A stretch of DNA of 64,000 bases from Bog-473 sp963717455 (GCA_963717455.1 OY970336.1:3224001-3288000); one strand, 5' to 3'. Positions 8,580 to 17,794 are shown, numbered from the stretch's first letter. Numbers and translations: made by a program. Notes: generated by a model not told the origin, from the sequence alone.

Positions 8580-8651
8580 GCTGTGAGCGGACTCGAACCG
8601 CCGACTTCTACGTTGCGAACGTACGGTTCTCAGCCTTTTGACCAGGCCCTT
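8579..8651 (-). other. tRNA-like 3' half, possibly a tRNA remnant or attachment site
   Basis: On the minus strand GGCGG-TTCGAGT-CCGCT forms a canonical T-stem and T-loop. Upstream, TACG-TTCGCAA-CGTA can form an anticodon-like hairpin, and a loop with CGC in the anticodon place would read alanine. The 5' side does not pair with the CACAGCT that would close the acceptor stem, so a complete tRNA is not supported. It abuts a solo IS end. It is either a tRNA 3' piece left by integration or chance similarity. Confidence 0.3.
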
Positions 8652-8938
8652 TCCGAGGACCTTCCTGGTGGCGGCGTTTCGATCCCCTCAGGTTCCCTCA
8701 CGATCCCTCCCCTTCCCTTCCGATAAGTCCTCATGACCTGGCCGGTCACCATCAAGGGATGAAATGCTGGCGGGCGGCCGCTGGGTGTGGTCGCCGACGT
8801 TTTCTTGCCGCCGCGAGCGCGCGATAAGTCTGGTGCGGGACCGTGGGGACCACCAAGTGTCGCTACGAGCACGAACCGGAGATTCCGCTTTACACCGTGG
8901 TCCTCTCCCGGTGGCCTCCGACTATCAGGAGGTGAGCG
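8652..8938 (+). other. Non-coding leader of the IS110 transposase
   Basis: No gene is seen here. In IS110-group elements the non-coding end next to recA-like or bridge functions lies upstream of the transposase and encodes a structured guide (bridge) RNA. The stretch from roughly 8760 to 8938 is the place to expect it. I could not define the element ends or fold the RNA by eye. Confidence 0.3.
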
Positions 8939-10177
8939 ATGAAGCAGATCAGGGACAAGGTGGGCGGCCTCGACGTCCACCGCGACAATGTGGTCGCCTG
9001 CACAAGGGTGACGATGCCCGACGGCGATATCGAGGTCGCCAAAGAACGGTTCCCCACCACCCAGGCGGGGCTGGCCGAGCTGACTGCGTTCTTGATGGAC
9101 GCTGGGGCCAAAACGGTGGCGATGGAGGCGACGGGGATCTATTGGCGGGCGGTCTACTACGCCCTCGAGGGGCTCTTCGAGGAGTTGTGGCTCTGTAACG
9201 CCGCCCACGTCAAGAACGTCCCCGGACGCAAGACCGACCTCTCCGACGCCGAGTGGCTGGCCGACGTCGCCGCGCACGGGATGGTGCGGCCCTCCTTCGT
9301 GCCCCCGCCCGAGATCCGAGAGCTCCGCGAGCTGACCCGCTACAGGAAGACCCAGGTCGACGCCCGGGCCAAGGAGATCCAGCGCCTCGAGAAGACCCTG
9401 CAGGACGCCGGGGTGAAGCTCACCTCGGTGGCGTCGACGGTGTGGTCGGCGTCGTCGCGGGCGATGATCGAAGCGATGATCGCCGGCGAGCGCGACTCGG
9501 TGGTCTTGGCCGGCATGGCCAAGGGGGTCATGCGCAACAAGATCGATCGGCTCGAAGTCGCCCTCGAGGGGAACTTCGGCGCTCACCACGCGCTGCTCTG
9601 TCGCCAGATCATCGACCACCTCGACTTCTTGGACGCCTCCATCGCCACGCTCAGCGCCGAGATCTGTGCCCGGCTCGTCCCTTTTGAGCCCCAGGTCGCC
9701 CTGCTCACCTCCATCACGGGCATCTCGGCGACCACGGCGCAGATCATCGTCGCCGAGACCGGGGCCGACATGAATCGCTTCCCGACGGCGGGGCACCTGT
9801 GCGCCTGGGCGGGCGTGGCGCCGGCCAGCTACGAGTCGGCCGGCAAGAAGCGCCCGGTCGGCACCCGCAAGGGTGCACCGTGGCTGCGGCGCACCTTGAT
9901 CGAGGCCGCACGGAGCGCAGCGCGGACCAAAGGCAGTTACTACTCGGCGCTCTATTCCCGCATCGCCCGGCGCCGAGGCCCGAACAAGGCGGCAGTCGCC
10001 GTCGCGCACTCCATGCTCGAGACCGCCTGGCATCTGCTCAGCACCGGAGCCCTCTACCAAGACCCTGGTGCCGACTACTTCGAGCGCCGTCACGATCCGG
10101 CCGTCGAGGCAAAGCGGCTCCAGCACCGGATCGAGGCACTCGGATTCGCCGTCACCATTACCGAGAAGGCCGCGTAG
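8939..10177 (+). CDS. IS110-family transposase (DEDD)
   Basis: This 412-residue recombinase of the IS110/IS1111 family starts at an ATG after AGGAGGTGAGCG. The N-terminal RuvC-like DEDD domain begins GLDVHRDNVVA with its first Asp, then AMEATGIYWRAVYYAL and a KTDLSDAEWLA block carrying the last acidic pair. A coiled middle is followed by the Transposase_20 domain (TSITGISATTAQIIVAE), and FPTAGHLCAWAGVAPASYES carries the catalytic serine. The frame is intact. The element ends could not be fixed; IS110 elements usually lack inverted repeats. Confidence 0.93.
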   Translation: MKQIRDKVGGLDVHRDNVVACTRVTMPDGDIEVAKERFPTTQAGLAELTAFLMDAGAKTVAMEATGIYWRAVYYALEGLFEELWLCNAAHVKNVPGRKTDLSDAEWLADVAAHGMVRPSFVPPPEIRELRELTRYRKTQVDARAKEIQRLEKTLQDAGVKLTSVASTVWSASSRAMIEAMIAGERDSVVLAGMAKGVMRNKIDRLEVALEGNFGAHHALLCRQIIDHLDFLDASIATLSAEICARLVPFEPQVALLTSITGISATTAQIIVAETGADMNRFPTAGHLCAWAGVAPASYESAGKKRPVGTRKGAPWLRRTLIEAARSAARTKGSYYSALYSRIARRRGPNKAAVAVAHSMLETAWHLLSTGALYQDPGADYFERRHDPAVEAKRLQHRIEALGFAVTITEKAA

Positions 10178-11073
10178 CCACACCCGTCCACAACTCCACC
10201 TCGTCACGCACCGACCGGTGCCTGGTGACGCGCGCCCACGATCCGCGACGGCTTCGGCATTTCACCGGAGGTCACGTAAGGTCACGCCCGAACAGGCTCG
10301 AGGCGTGTCCGCGGATCGGTACTCACATCCGATCGGCAGGCTCTCGCAATGCGCAGCGAATGGCGCTCGTTCCCTGTTGACGACGATCACGTTCCTTGGC
10401 GAGCAAAGGGACATCACCCACCCTGATGCGGTGGTGTTTCCCGGCAAGACAGACGAGGAACGCCAATGTTCTGTCCGGCGGGCAGCCAGTCGACGATCTT
10501 TCGGGTCACACGCCCAACGGGTCAGCCGTGCCCGCCGACTGACTTCATGGTCAGGCGTACGACGATCACCTGCCCCCAGTTGGCCACATCCTCTCTATGA
10601 CGAGGACCTGGCAGGCCCCGATTTGCGGTACGCAGTGGGCCAGGGACTCGAGTGCCAGGCCGAGGTGCGATAGTCCCGGAATCGGACCCGGGGCGAGGAG
10701 GCTTCCACGCAAGCTGGCCGGACCGCAGGAGCGCCCGAGTGCCAGGAGCTCGTCTCGGTCGAAGAAGTGCGCGCGTCCGTCGAGCCCATCGCTGCTTCGA
10801 GCTTCGCCCCGAGCAGCTGGGCGAGGTCGTCGGCAAAGGCCGGCGGGCGGGTGCGACTGACCACGAGGCGGGCGGGAGGATCGGTCGGTTCGCGGAGTAG
10901 GACCGGGTCCGTGCACCTCAATGCTCTGCCCGCAAGCGCTCCACGGCGCTATTCCGGCCCTTTGGGACCCAGTCTCAGGCCGCGGGACGTTCGGCCCTAC
11001 CCGGTTGGGAGAATCTGCCCCAACGTTTCAAGGAGGCGGCCCTGGCGAGGCGGTCTGACGGATTGGAGATGAC
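10178..11073. other. About 900 bp without a supported gene
   Basis: The first part is probably the 3' end of the IS110 element. On the minus strand around 10566-10921 two adjacent frames each look protein-like: one with ARLVVSRTRPPAFADDLAQ, the other with AHFFDRDELLALGRSCG and GLSHLGLALESL. A frameshifted remnant of one gene, perhaps a methyltransferase C-terminus, is possible but I cannot name it. TTTGGGACCCAGTCTCAGG near 10971 resembles a DosR box with one base missing from the spacer. Confidence 0.3.
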
Positions 11074-11514
11074 ATGGCTATGGTTCGTCCACATACGGTC
11101 GCCGAGACCCACGACGTCATGGGTCGCCCTCGACATCGGTTGTTTGGCGTCTTCGATGACCCGGCAGTCGGGCGTGGTGCGATCGACAAGCTCGGCGCCG
11201 ACTTCCATGCCAGCGAAGACGACATCTGGGTCCTCTATGGCGAGGAGGGTCTCCAAAAGCTCGACGTCTCGGGCGGGACGGAGGGTCTCAGGGGAAGAAT
11301 CGTCCGCATCGTGGAGCTTGCCATGAGCAGCGACATCGGATACCTCCGGACGTTGGAGGGTGCCCTCGAATCCGGGGGCATGGTGGTCTCGATTCCGGTC
11401 GCCAACGCCGGCGCCGCAGAGACCCTGGCAGACCTTCTCAGTGCGAACTCCGGTCACTCGTTCGCCTACTTCTCCAACTGGGAGTTCCAGCCGGTCCGAG
11501 GGGGCCTCCCGTAG
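11074..11514 (+). CDS. Conserved actinobacterial protein of unknown function
   Basis: This 146-residue soluble protein starts with ATG 5 nt after GGAG. It contains HRLFGVFDDPAVGRGAIDKL, DIWVLYGEEGLQKLDVSGG, then a long helix and GGMVVSIPVANAGAAETLADLL, ending in FAYFSNWEF. The alternating beta/alpha pattern suggests two ferredoxin-like halves. I recall such proteins in actinobacterial stress regions but have no function for it. It stands alone between IS110 debris and a broken gene; a weak DosR-like sequence lies about 90 bp upstream. Confidence 0.7.
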   Translation: MAMVRPHTVAETHDVMGRPRHRLFGVFDDPAVGRGAIDKLGADFHASEDDIWVLYGEEGLQKLDVSGGTEGLRGRIVRIVELAMSSDIGYLRTLEGALESGGMVVSIPVANAGAAETLADLLSANSGHSFAYFSNWEFQPVRGGLP

Positions 11515-11987
11515 CCCCGGGCCGACCATCATCGTGTCGCCGCACGGGTGCGATGAGGACCTTGGCGGGTGGTTTGGTTCCAGTGCCACCCCATTTGGAG
11601 CGTCGCTCCTGTGGTCTTGGACAAGTCCGCTCCGCTGAGCGGGCGTGCGGACCCATCGCCCTCGGAGCATCGGAGGGCTGTGGCCCGTCTTCTGACGCCT
11701 ACGACTCCGGCGCAGACCCTCGCATCTGCTCGAGCTCGGCTTGCACCGCCGCCAGCTCCTCTTCCAAGTAGTTGTGCTAATCGTCATCGAGCAGATAGCC
11801 GGCACTTAGATCCTTGATTCCTACGCTGCGCCGGTCGAGGATCGAAGCCAGCAGGCAGACTCTGATCGAGTTTGCCGAACACGCCACTGAGACGGCTCAC
11901 CCACTGCTCGATGCCCGCCCCCAGATGTGGAGTGCCAAGGGTGACCACGTCAGCGTCACTTGACGGCTTCCGGCCCTCCGCTGCGGG
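11515..11987. other. About 470 bp with no intact gene
   Basis: No supported ORF. On the minus strand at about 11725-11790 a short frame reads NYLEEELAAVQAELEQMRG and ends at a stop. It resembles the coiled C-terminal tail of a small protein, with an in-frame stop just upstream. It is probably a decayed remnant. Confidence 0.3.
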
Positions 11988-12313
11988 ATGCGAAACATCG
12001 GCGCTACCGTTTCTGGCGTGGCCGTGCTCGCCGCGCTCTCAATCGCCCCAGCCGGTGGCCCCACCGTCAGCGAGGACGGCTCCGTCGGACCGACGGTGGC
12101 CGAGGTGGTCGACATCATCCGCGACTCCGGACTGCCGTACGAGACCAACGCCATGTTCACCAACGTCGAAGGTTCCCTCGACGAGGTCCTGGACCTGGTC
12201 AGACGCTGCACCGAGCACGTCGCCGCAGGGGCCACCCCGACGCCCTCCACCACAAGGTCGCCACTGTGCAGCGCCTGATCGATGGCACCGGGCCGGGCAC
12301 GCCAACGAGCTGA
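11988..12313 (+). pseudogene. Thiamine-binding (MTH1187/YqgV-like, DUF77) protein, broken by a deletion
   Basis: The first frame gives VAEVVDIIRDSGLPYETNAM, FTNVEGSLDEVLDLVRRC and TEHVAAG, matching the ferredoxin-like fold of the MTH1187 family that binds thiamine. The expected next strand is missing. In another frame, directly after GGGGCCACC, the C-terminal helix HPDALHHKVATVQRLIDG appears and runs to a stop at 12313. A deletion of a few dozen bases that also shifts the frame explains both halves. The N-terminal MRNIGATVSG part is uncertain; a GTG at 12018 may have been the start. Nothing else is recognised up to 12629. Confidence 0.65.
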
Positions 12314-12629
12314 TCCTCCCGTCGCATGCCGGCCCTGGTCGAGAACTTCGGACCGGGCCCGCGCGCGTGGCTGGTCGAGCGCCCTGCCACCAAACCGTCG
12401 GAGCGCATCGGATCATTCGAATCTCGCCCAGGCTCAGCCCGACCGACTGTGCCGATCGGATGAACCGGGGCCCGCGCAAAACGTTCTCGTCGTCGTGCCG
12501 GTAGCCGGAGGTCGTCCGCTCGGGCGTGGCAGCAGAGACGATCGAGCCGGCTGCCGGACCGGCCGGGCCGCGACGTTCAGCAGTGGGCAGGCGTGGCGCC
12601 CTTCCGGCGCCGGGGGCCACTATGGCGGC

Positions 12630-13514
12630 ATGGATGCCACCGCGCTCCCGACGGGAAAGCTGCCCGTCGAACTCCTCACGCGTCTGCTCGGGGATCCCGA
12701 CGCGTTGCCCGCCGAGGTGCTCGTCGGCCCGGCGGTGGGAGAGGACGCTTGCGCCCTGGCGCTTCCCGGCGGCGTGCTCGTGGCCGCCTCCGATCCCATC
12801 ACCCTGACCGACCGCGCCGCCGGCCGCCACGCGGTCGTCGTCAACGCCAACGACGTCGCCGTCACCGGGGTGCGGCCACGTTGGTTCCTGGCCGCGGTTC
12901 TCCTGCCCCCGGGGACAGACGAAAAGGAGGTGGAGGCGCTGTTCTCCGAGATCCGCGCCGCACTCGGCGAGGTCGGGGCCGCCCTGGTGGGCGGCCACAG
13001 CGAGGTCACCGCCGCGGTCACCCGGCCGGTCGTCGTCGGCCAGATGCTCGGCCTCGCCGAGAACGGGCACTTCCTCCCGACCGCTCGGACGCGCCCTGGG
13101 GACGTGGTCCTGCAGGTCGGTCCCGTCCCGGTCGAGGGCGCGGCGGTCCTCGCCACCGAGGCCGGGGGCCGCCTGGCCGGCGTGGACCCCGCCGTGGTGG
13201 GGGCCGCCGAGGCGGCGACGGAGCGTCCGGGCATCTCGGTCGTCGACGCCGCGCTATCCGCCACGTCTCTCGGGGCGAGGGCGCTGCACGACCCCGCTCT
13301 GGGCGCCGATCCGTGGGCGACGCTGGCCTCCGGCGCGCTCCTCGCCGCCTTCGATCCGGCCGACGCCCGAGCCGCCACCGAGGCGCTGCGCGCCCAGGGC
13401 TGGGCCGTGGCCACCGTTGCCACGGCCGAGCCCGGCCGCGGCGTGGTGGACACCGAGGACCGGCCGATCCCCTGGCCGGGGCGCGACGAGGTGAACCGCC
13501 TCCTCGAGCGTTGA
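12630..13514 (+). CDS. AIR-synthase-related (PurM/HypE-like) ATP-binding protein
   Basis: This 294-residue protein starts at an ATG at 12630; the frame is open upstream but unrelated there. VGPAVGEDACALALPGG is the N-terminal ATP/metal-binding signature of the PurM-like superfamily. GRHAVVVNANDVAVTGVRPR matches the N-terminal helix and the NDVAV motif. ALVGGHSEVTAAVTRPVVVG and GDVVLQVGPVPVEGAAVLA mark the transition to the C-terminal domain. HypE, ThiL and SelD share this fold; no hydrogenase genes are near, so the substrate is unknown. The C-terminal DRPIPWPGRDEVNRLL ending is complete. Confidence 0.8.
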   Translation: MDATALPTGKLPVELLTRLLGDPDALPAEVLVGPAVGEDACALALPGGVLVAASDPITLTDRAAGRHAVVVNANDVAVTGVRPRWFLAAVLLPPGTDEKEVEALFSEIRAALGEVGAALVGGHSEVTAAVTRPVVVGQMLGLAENGHFLPTARTRPGDVVLQVGPVPVEGAAVLATEAGGRLAGVDPAVVGAAEAATERPGISVVDAALSATSLGARALHDPALGADPWATLASGALLAAFDPADARAATEALRAQGWAVATVATAEPGRGVVDTEDRPIPWPGRDEVNRLLER

Positions 13515-13650
13515 CCGCGGTGGTCGAGCCTCGGGGGAGCCGCCGCCGGGGCGGCTGTTGGGGCGATTAGCAACCCAGGCCCATCTCATCCCCCGAAACT
13601 CACTGGGCGCGACTGGTTGAGGGATCCACCTCTTCCGGCACGGTGGCAGG

Positions 13651-14175
13651 GTGACTCACCGCTTCGTCCTGTGGGGCATCGACGGGACCCTGGTCACCAC
13701 CGGTGTGGTGGGACGCCGAGCCCTCGAAGGCGGAGCTGCCGATGCGGCCGGCCTCGACACCGTTCCCGAGATTTCCATGGGCGGCAAGACCGATCCCCAG
13801 ATTGTCGCCGAGATTCTGGCTACGGCCGACGTGGAAGCCAACGCCTTCGTGAAGGTCGACACCTTCGGCTTCGCCGGCTTCTTCGATTTCGTCGTCGGGG
13901 CCTACGGGAGCGACCACTCCGATCGCGACTGTCTCGTCCCCGTGACTCTCGAGCGCGTCGCCCGGCTACGAAACGAGCGCTACTTGCCCCGGGAGGTTTG
14001 GATCATCGGTGACACCGCCAACGACTGGCGTTGTGCTCGGGCAAGAGGTGTCCACTGCCTGCTGGTCGCCACGGGCAGGGAGGGCCTTGGTCCTCTCGGT
14101 GGCCTCAACCCTGACTACCTGTTTCCGGATCTCTCCGACACAGAGGCAGTCCTCGCCGCCCTTCTCGGGACCTGA
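13651..14175 (+). CDS. HAD-family phosphatase lacking its nucleophile and cap region
   Basis: The start is GTG at 13651. The opening VLWGIDGTLV is HAD motif I, but the first Asp of DxDGT is Gly (GGC where GAC is expected), so the phospho-accepting residue is absent. After GGKTDPQIVAEIL the sequence jumps to FVKVDTFGFAGFFDFVVGAYGSDH. The roughly 50-60 residues that normally hold the cap end and motif II (the Thr-Gly-Asn of related proteins) are missing without loss of frame. Motif III/IV, VWIIGDTANDWRCARARGV, is intact. At 174 residues versus about 220, it is probably a non-catalytic or decaying gene. Confidence 0.7.
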   Translation: MTHRFVLWGIDGTLVTTGVVGRRALEGGAADAAGLDTVPEISMGGKTDPQIVAEILATADVEANAFVKVDTFGFAGFFDFVVGAYGSDHSDRDCLVPVTLERVARLRNERYLPREVWIIGDTANDWRCARARGVHCLLVATGREGLGPLGGLNPDYLFPDLSDTEAVLAALLGT

Positions 14176-14714
14176 CTCAAGCTTCGGATAGGAACTTGGG
14201 AAAGGAAGCTGGGGGCGTAGTGAGAGCCATATCCAATCGAAGCGCCACCGACGTTGCCGTTCTGTCGGCATCAAGCCTGGTGACGTGCGAGCGCCGCACC
14301 GTCGATCTGCGCTCCATACACGGAGTCCCAGTTCTCGGCTTCCACACGCAGATGAGACAATCGGTGTGTTGAACATTGCTTTCAGCGGCGAGCGAACACG
14401 ACGCCTTATGTCGATCACTGCCATGTCCAACTCCAAGCCGACGACAAGCTGTGGCGGCTTGCCGGACACAGGGCCTGTGCGCGAGTGACGCGGGGAGCGA
14501 ATCGGCGGTTGGCGCGGCGTGACCGCCGAGGTCGCTGCGAGCGAACAAGCGGGTGCAACATTAATTGACGCAATGGTCGGGGAGCTCGCGCGACATCTCG
14601 GGAACAGAACCACGATCGGGCAATCGCGGATAAGAAGGGGGGCATGGAAAAAGCCGCCCCAATACCATTGCCCCCGACTTTGACAGCCGCGCTCGTGTGA
14701 ACGAGGAATCCACG
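14176..14714. other. About 540 bp without a recognised gene
   Basis: No ORF here has family features or a ribosome site. The region precedes the KdpD-like gene and may hold its promoter; I see no confident operator. Confidence 0.4.
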
Positions 14715-15941
14715 ATGCACGAACAGGCACCCGCGCCAACGTCGCTCGGAATCGATGAAGCGGTGAGCGAGGCCGCTTCGACGGAATCGGACGTCACCGA
14801 GGTGATGGAGACCGCAGGTCGCTTCCGCGTCTACCTCGGCGCTGCGCCCGGGGTTGGGAAGACCTTCGCGATGTTAAGCGAGGGCCAGCGGCGGCGTGAG
14901 GACGGAATCGACGTCGTGGTCGGCTACGCCGAGTGTCACGGCCGGCCACCCACTGAAGCGCTGCTCCATGGGCTTGAGATCGTCCCGTACCGCGAGGTTG
15001 CCCATCGAGGCATGCGCTTTCTGGAGATGGATCTCGACGCAGTCCTGTTGCGAAAGCCGCGGCTCGCCCTTGTCGATGAGCTCGCGCACACGATCGTGCC
15101 CGGCACGGGGAAATACAAGAAGCGCTGGCAGGAGGTGCTCGAGCTTCTTGAGGCGGGGATCAACGTCATCACGACGGTCAACATCCAGCACCTCGAGAGC
15201 ATTGCGGATGCAGTTGAACAGCTGACGGGGGCGCCGGTGCACGAACGGGTGCCGGATTCGGTGGTGCGCAGAGCCGACCAGATAGAGCTGGTCGACTCTT
15301 CTCCTGAGGAGCTCCGCCAACGACTGCTCGACGGCAAAATCTACTCACCTCAGATGGTTCCACAGGCTCTCAACCACTTCTTCCGATCTGAGAACCTCAT
15401 CGCGCTTCGTGAGCTCGCCTTCCGGTTCCTCGCCGACGAGCCGGAAGAGGAGCTGCTCGAGTTCCTGAGCCGTCAGAAGAGCGGAGCAGCCTGGGAGCCA
15501 AGCGAGCGCATCATGGTGGCGGTGACGGACGCGCCTGGTACCGAAGCGGTGTTGCGTCGTGCCGCGCGCATCGCCGCCAGACTCCAGGGCGAGCTCCATG
15601 TTGTCCATGTCGTGAGCGGCAATGGCGCGGCCCGCTCCGACCATGACTCCCTCGAGGCCTTGCGTCTTGTGGCCACTGAGGTCGGGGCGCGCTGGGTCGA
15701 GTTACGCGGCGACGACGTTGCTCAGACGATCATAGAATTCGCGCGCGACGCGCGCATTACCCAGGTCGTGCTCGGTTCCCGTCAGCGCAGCCGATGGTGG
15801 AAAATGCTGCGCGGTGGATCAACTGCCCAGAGAGTCCAGCGGATGGCCGTCGCCTCCGGGATCGACGTGCACATCATCGTGAGACGCGAGGTACCACCAG
15901 AAGTGAGCGGGATCGCGACAGGGGGCGACGGTGTCAGATAG
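14715..15941 (+). CDS. Stand-alone KdpD-type sensor (KdpD N-domain plus Usp domain, no kinase)
   Basis: This 408-residue protein matches only the cytoplasmic input half of KdpD, the K+/osmotic sensor kinase. The chosen ATG at 14715 follows GAGGA; a GTG at 14697 is possible. Residues ~35-245 are the KdpD domain with Walker A GAAPGVGKT, VVVGYAECHGR and LALVDELAHT. Residues ~260-400 are a universal-stress-protein domain (RIMVAVTDAPGTEAVLRRA, VVLGSRQRSRWWKMLRGGST). There are no transmembrane segments and no histidine kinase or ATPase domain. It may bind c-di-AMP or ATP and regulate K+ uptake. An orphan AAAGGAGG follows at 15953. Confidence 0.85.
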   Translation: MHEQAPAPTSLGIDEAVSEAASTESDVTEVMETAGRFRVYLGAAPGVGKTFAMLSEGQRRREDGIDVVVGYAECHGRPPTEALLHGLEIVPYREVAHRGMRFLEMDLDAVLLRKPRLALVDELAHTIVPGTGKYKKRWQEVLELLEAGINVITTVNIQHLESIADAVEQLTGAPVHERVPDSVVRRADQIELVDSSPEELRQRLLDGKIYSPQMVPQALNHFFRSENLIALRELAFRFLADEPEEELLEFLSRQKSGAAWEPSERIMVAVTDAPGTEAVLRRAARIAARLQGELHVVHVVSGNGAARSDHDSLEALRLVATEVGARWVELRGDDVAQTIIEFARDARITQVVLGSRQRSRWWKMLRGGSTAQRVQRMAVASGIDVHIIVRREVPPEVSGIATGGDGVR

Positions 15942-16133
15942 CGGCTGAGCAAAGGAGGACCGACGTCGTTGTCTCAAAGGATCTTCACGAGGTCGCGGTG
16001 GAAGATCCCGAGACCAGACCAGGCTCGGGCACGACTGGTGCCGTCGATGCGGGTGCGGTTCACACCAGGACCCCGTCACGTTCGTAGGGCGACACGCACG
16101 TGACGAGTCCGTGTTGGGGCTGCTCGAAGGACT

Positions 16134-16562
16134 TCAGGCAACCGGAGGAACCACCACCACCGGGCAGCGGCTGTGCTGCGTGCACTTAGTGCTCACCGAC
16201 CCGAGCAGGAGTCCCGCAAAGTCCCCGTGGCCCCTGGAGCCGACGACCAGGAGCTCTGCCTCGCCCGACCAGGTGCAGAGCACCTGGGCCGGATCTCCCT
16301 CGAGGACGACCGGATGGATGTCCACTTGCGGGTCGGGGCCGGCAACCTCGGCGACGGTCTGTGCCAAGCGCTCCCGAGCGTCGCCTATCAGTTTCTTCTC
16401 GTGCACGGGAACATAGAGCCCATCGACGTAGGCATTGGGGCTCGGCCACACGAAGATCGCATCGAGGGTCGCTCCCCGTGCTGTCGCCTCATCGATGGCC
16501 CAACGAAGCGCCCGCCGCGAGCCCTCGGAGCCGTCCACGCCTACCAGGATTCGACCGGCCAC
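16134..16562 (-). CDS. Universal stress protein (UspA family), ATP-binding type
   Basis: This 142-residue single-domain Usp starts at GTG 16562 behind GGGAGG (8 nt); the longer open frame upstream is arginine-rich and unlike the family. RILVGVDGSEGSRRALRWAI opens the fold. The ATP-binding signature G-2x-G-9x-G-S/T is present as VVGSRGHGDFAGLLLGSVST, and it ends in CPVVVVPP. It lies between the KdpD-like gene and a broken second KdpD on the opposite strand. Such proteins accumulate in hypoxia and stasis in mycobacteria. Confidence 0.9.
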   Translation of the reverse strand: MAGRILVGVDGSEGSRRALRWAIDEATARGATLDAIFVWPSPNAYVDGLYVPVHEKKLIGDARERLAQTVAEVAGPDPQVDIHPVVLEGDPAQVLCTWSGEAELLVVGSRGHGDFAGLLLGSVSTKCTQHSRCPVVVVPPVA

Positions 16563-16892
16563 AGTGTGTACCTCCCAGAGCCGAGTCTGCCAGCCGCGCC
16601 AAAGCACATTTCGCACGACCCTCGACGGGGGTCGGGGGCCCGATGCCAGATAGCGCCGTGGCCCCTGGTCGTCTCCGGGCCGCCGGCGTGTGCATGGGCC
16701 TCTTCGGCGCAGGGGGTTCCTCAGTGTCCACACCCGCGCTGGCGCCCCGACCGACCGGGCAAACGCTGCGCCGCCCCACCGCAGACCCCGATCCGTAGCC
16801 CTGGAGGATACGGATCACACTCCACGAGAGCTTCCGGCCCTCGGCCTACCGGGTCGGCTCGCTCATTCGCCGCCAGCGCCTCCCCGAGCGCC

Positions 16893-17794
16893 TCACCCAG
16901 CGGCGTAGCGGATCAGCCATTCGTCGGCCGGGGAGCCGTCGAGCGCGACGAGTACGACCTTTCGCTCAGGGCGCTCGGCGATGTGGTGGGCGGCCCCGGT
17001 AGGTCGCGGCCGGCTCGGGGACGGTTTCGTCGAGCCGGAGCTCGGCGAGCTCTCCGAGAGCAGCGGGGTTCGCGTACTGGAAGTAGTTCGACAACGCGGC
17101 GTCGGCGCGCTCTTTCGGAGAGACGTGGCCGTGCGCGAGCCGGCGACGAAGCGCCGCCGGCTCGAGACTGACGAGGATGACCTCCCCGGATCGCACGAAC
17201 GCATCGGGGACCGGCTCGGCCCGAGGCGCGCCGGTGATCCTCGAGGCGAGCCGACCGAGCGACTCAAGGTTCGCGACGTTGAGCGTCGTATAGACGTCGA
17301 TGCCATGTTCGAGCAGCTCCTCAACGTCCTGCCAGCGCTTCGCGTGGCGCTCGCCGGAGAGGTTTGCGTGGGCGAGCTCATCGACGAGCGCGAGCTTCGG
17401 GCGACGACCGATGACGCCCTCCACGTCGAGCTCCTCAAAGCTCGTGCCGCGGTAGGTGACGCATCGGGTCGGGATGAGTTCGAGCTCGCCGAGCTGGCCG
17501 GCGGTCGCCGTCCGCCCGTGACGCTCCCAGTAGGCGACAATGGAGTCGATCTCGGCGCGCCGCGTCGCGTGGGCGTCGCGGAGCATCGCGTACGTCTTGC
17601 CCGTGCCCGGGGCGATGCCGAGGTACGTGCACAGCTCGCCCCGGGGTCGTAGTCGGCTCGATGGCCCGCCGATGTGTTCGAAGTTCAGTATCTCTGGCCA
17701 GTGTCGCTAGCGTCTCCGAGCGACGAGCTGAGCGCCGGGGACGAGAGTCTTGTTGCTCGGACTCGTGCTCGACCACGGGGCGAGCTGCACTCAT
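16893..17794 (-). pseudogene. Second KdpD N-domain gene, frameshifted twice
   Basis: Read on the minus strand, an N-terminal segment begins at an ATG near 17794 and ends in one frame. The next frame begins CTYLGIAPGTGKTYAML (Walker A) and runs through ALVDELAHANLSGERHAKRW and TTLNVANLESLGRLASRITG. Near 16990 the frame shifts again to VVLVALDGSPADEWLIRYAA, the first strand and helix of a Usp domain, and stops. All parts line up with the intact KdpD-like gene at 14715. Two frameshifts and a truncated Usp domain make it a pseudogene. Confidence 0.75.

Noticed and set aside
8579..8651. Complete tRNA gene
   Set aside because: Acceptor stem cannot form and the D-arm is poor; downgraded to a tRNA-like fragment.
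8630..10207. 525-codon minus-strand frame opposite the IS110 transposase
   Set aside because: Antisense shadow produced by high GC at third positions.
10973..10986. GGGACCCAGTCTC as a DosR box for the gene at 11074
   Set aside because: Spacer is one base short and the second half-site is imperfect; kept only as a remark.
12282..12629. 5' extension of the AIR-synthase-like frame
   Set aside because: Arginine-rich with no similarity to the family; the ATG at 12630 gives the normal N-terminus.
15942..16130. Short gene after the KdpD-like gene behind AAAGGAGG
   Set aside because: Only a TTG-initiated ~40-codon arginine-rich frame is available; no support beyond the ribosome-site sequence.
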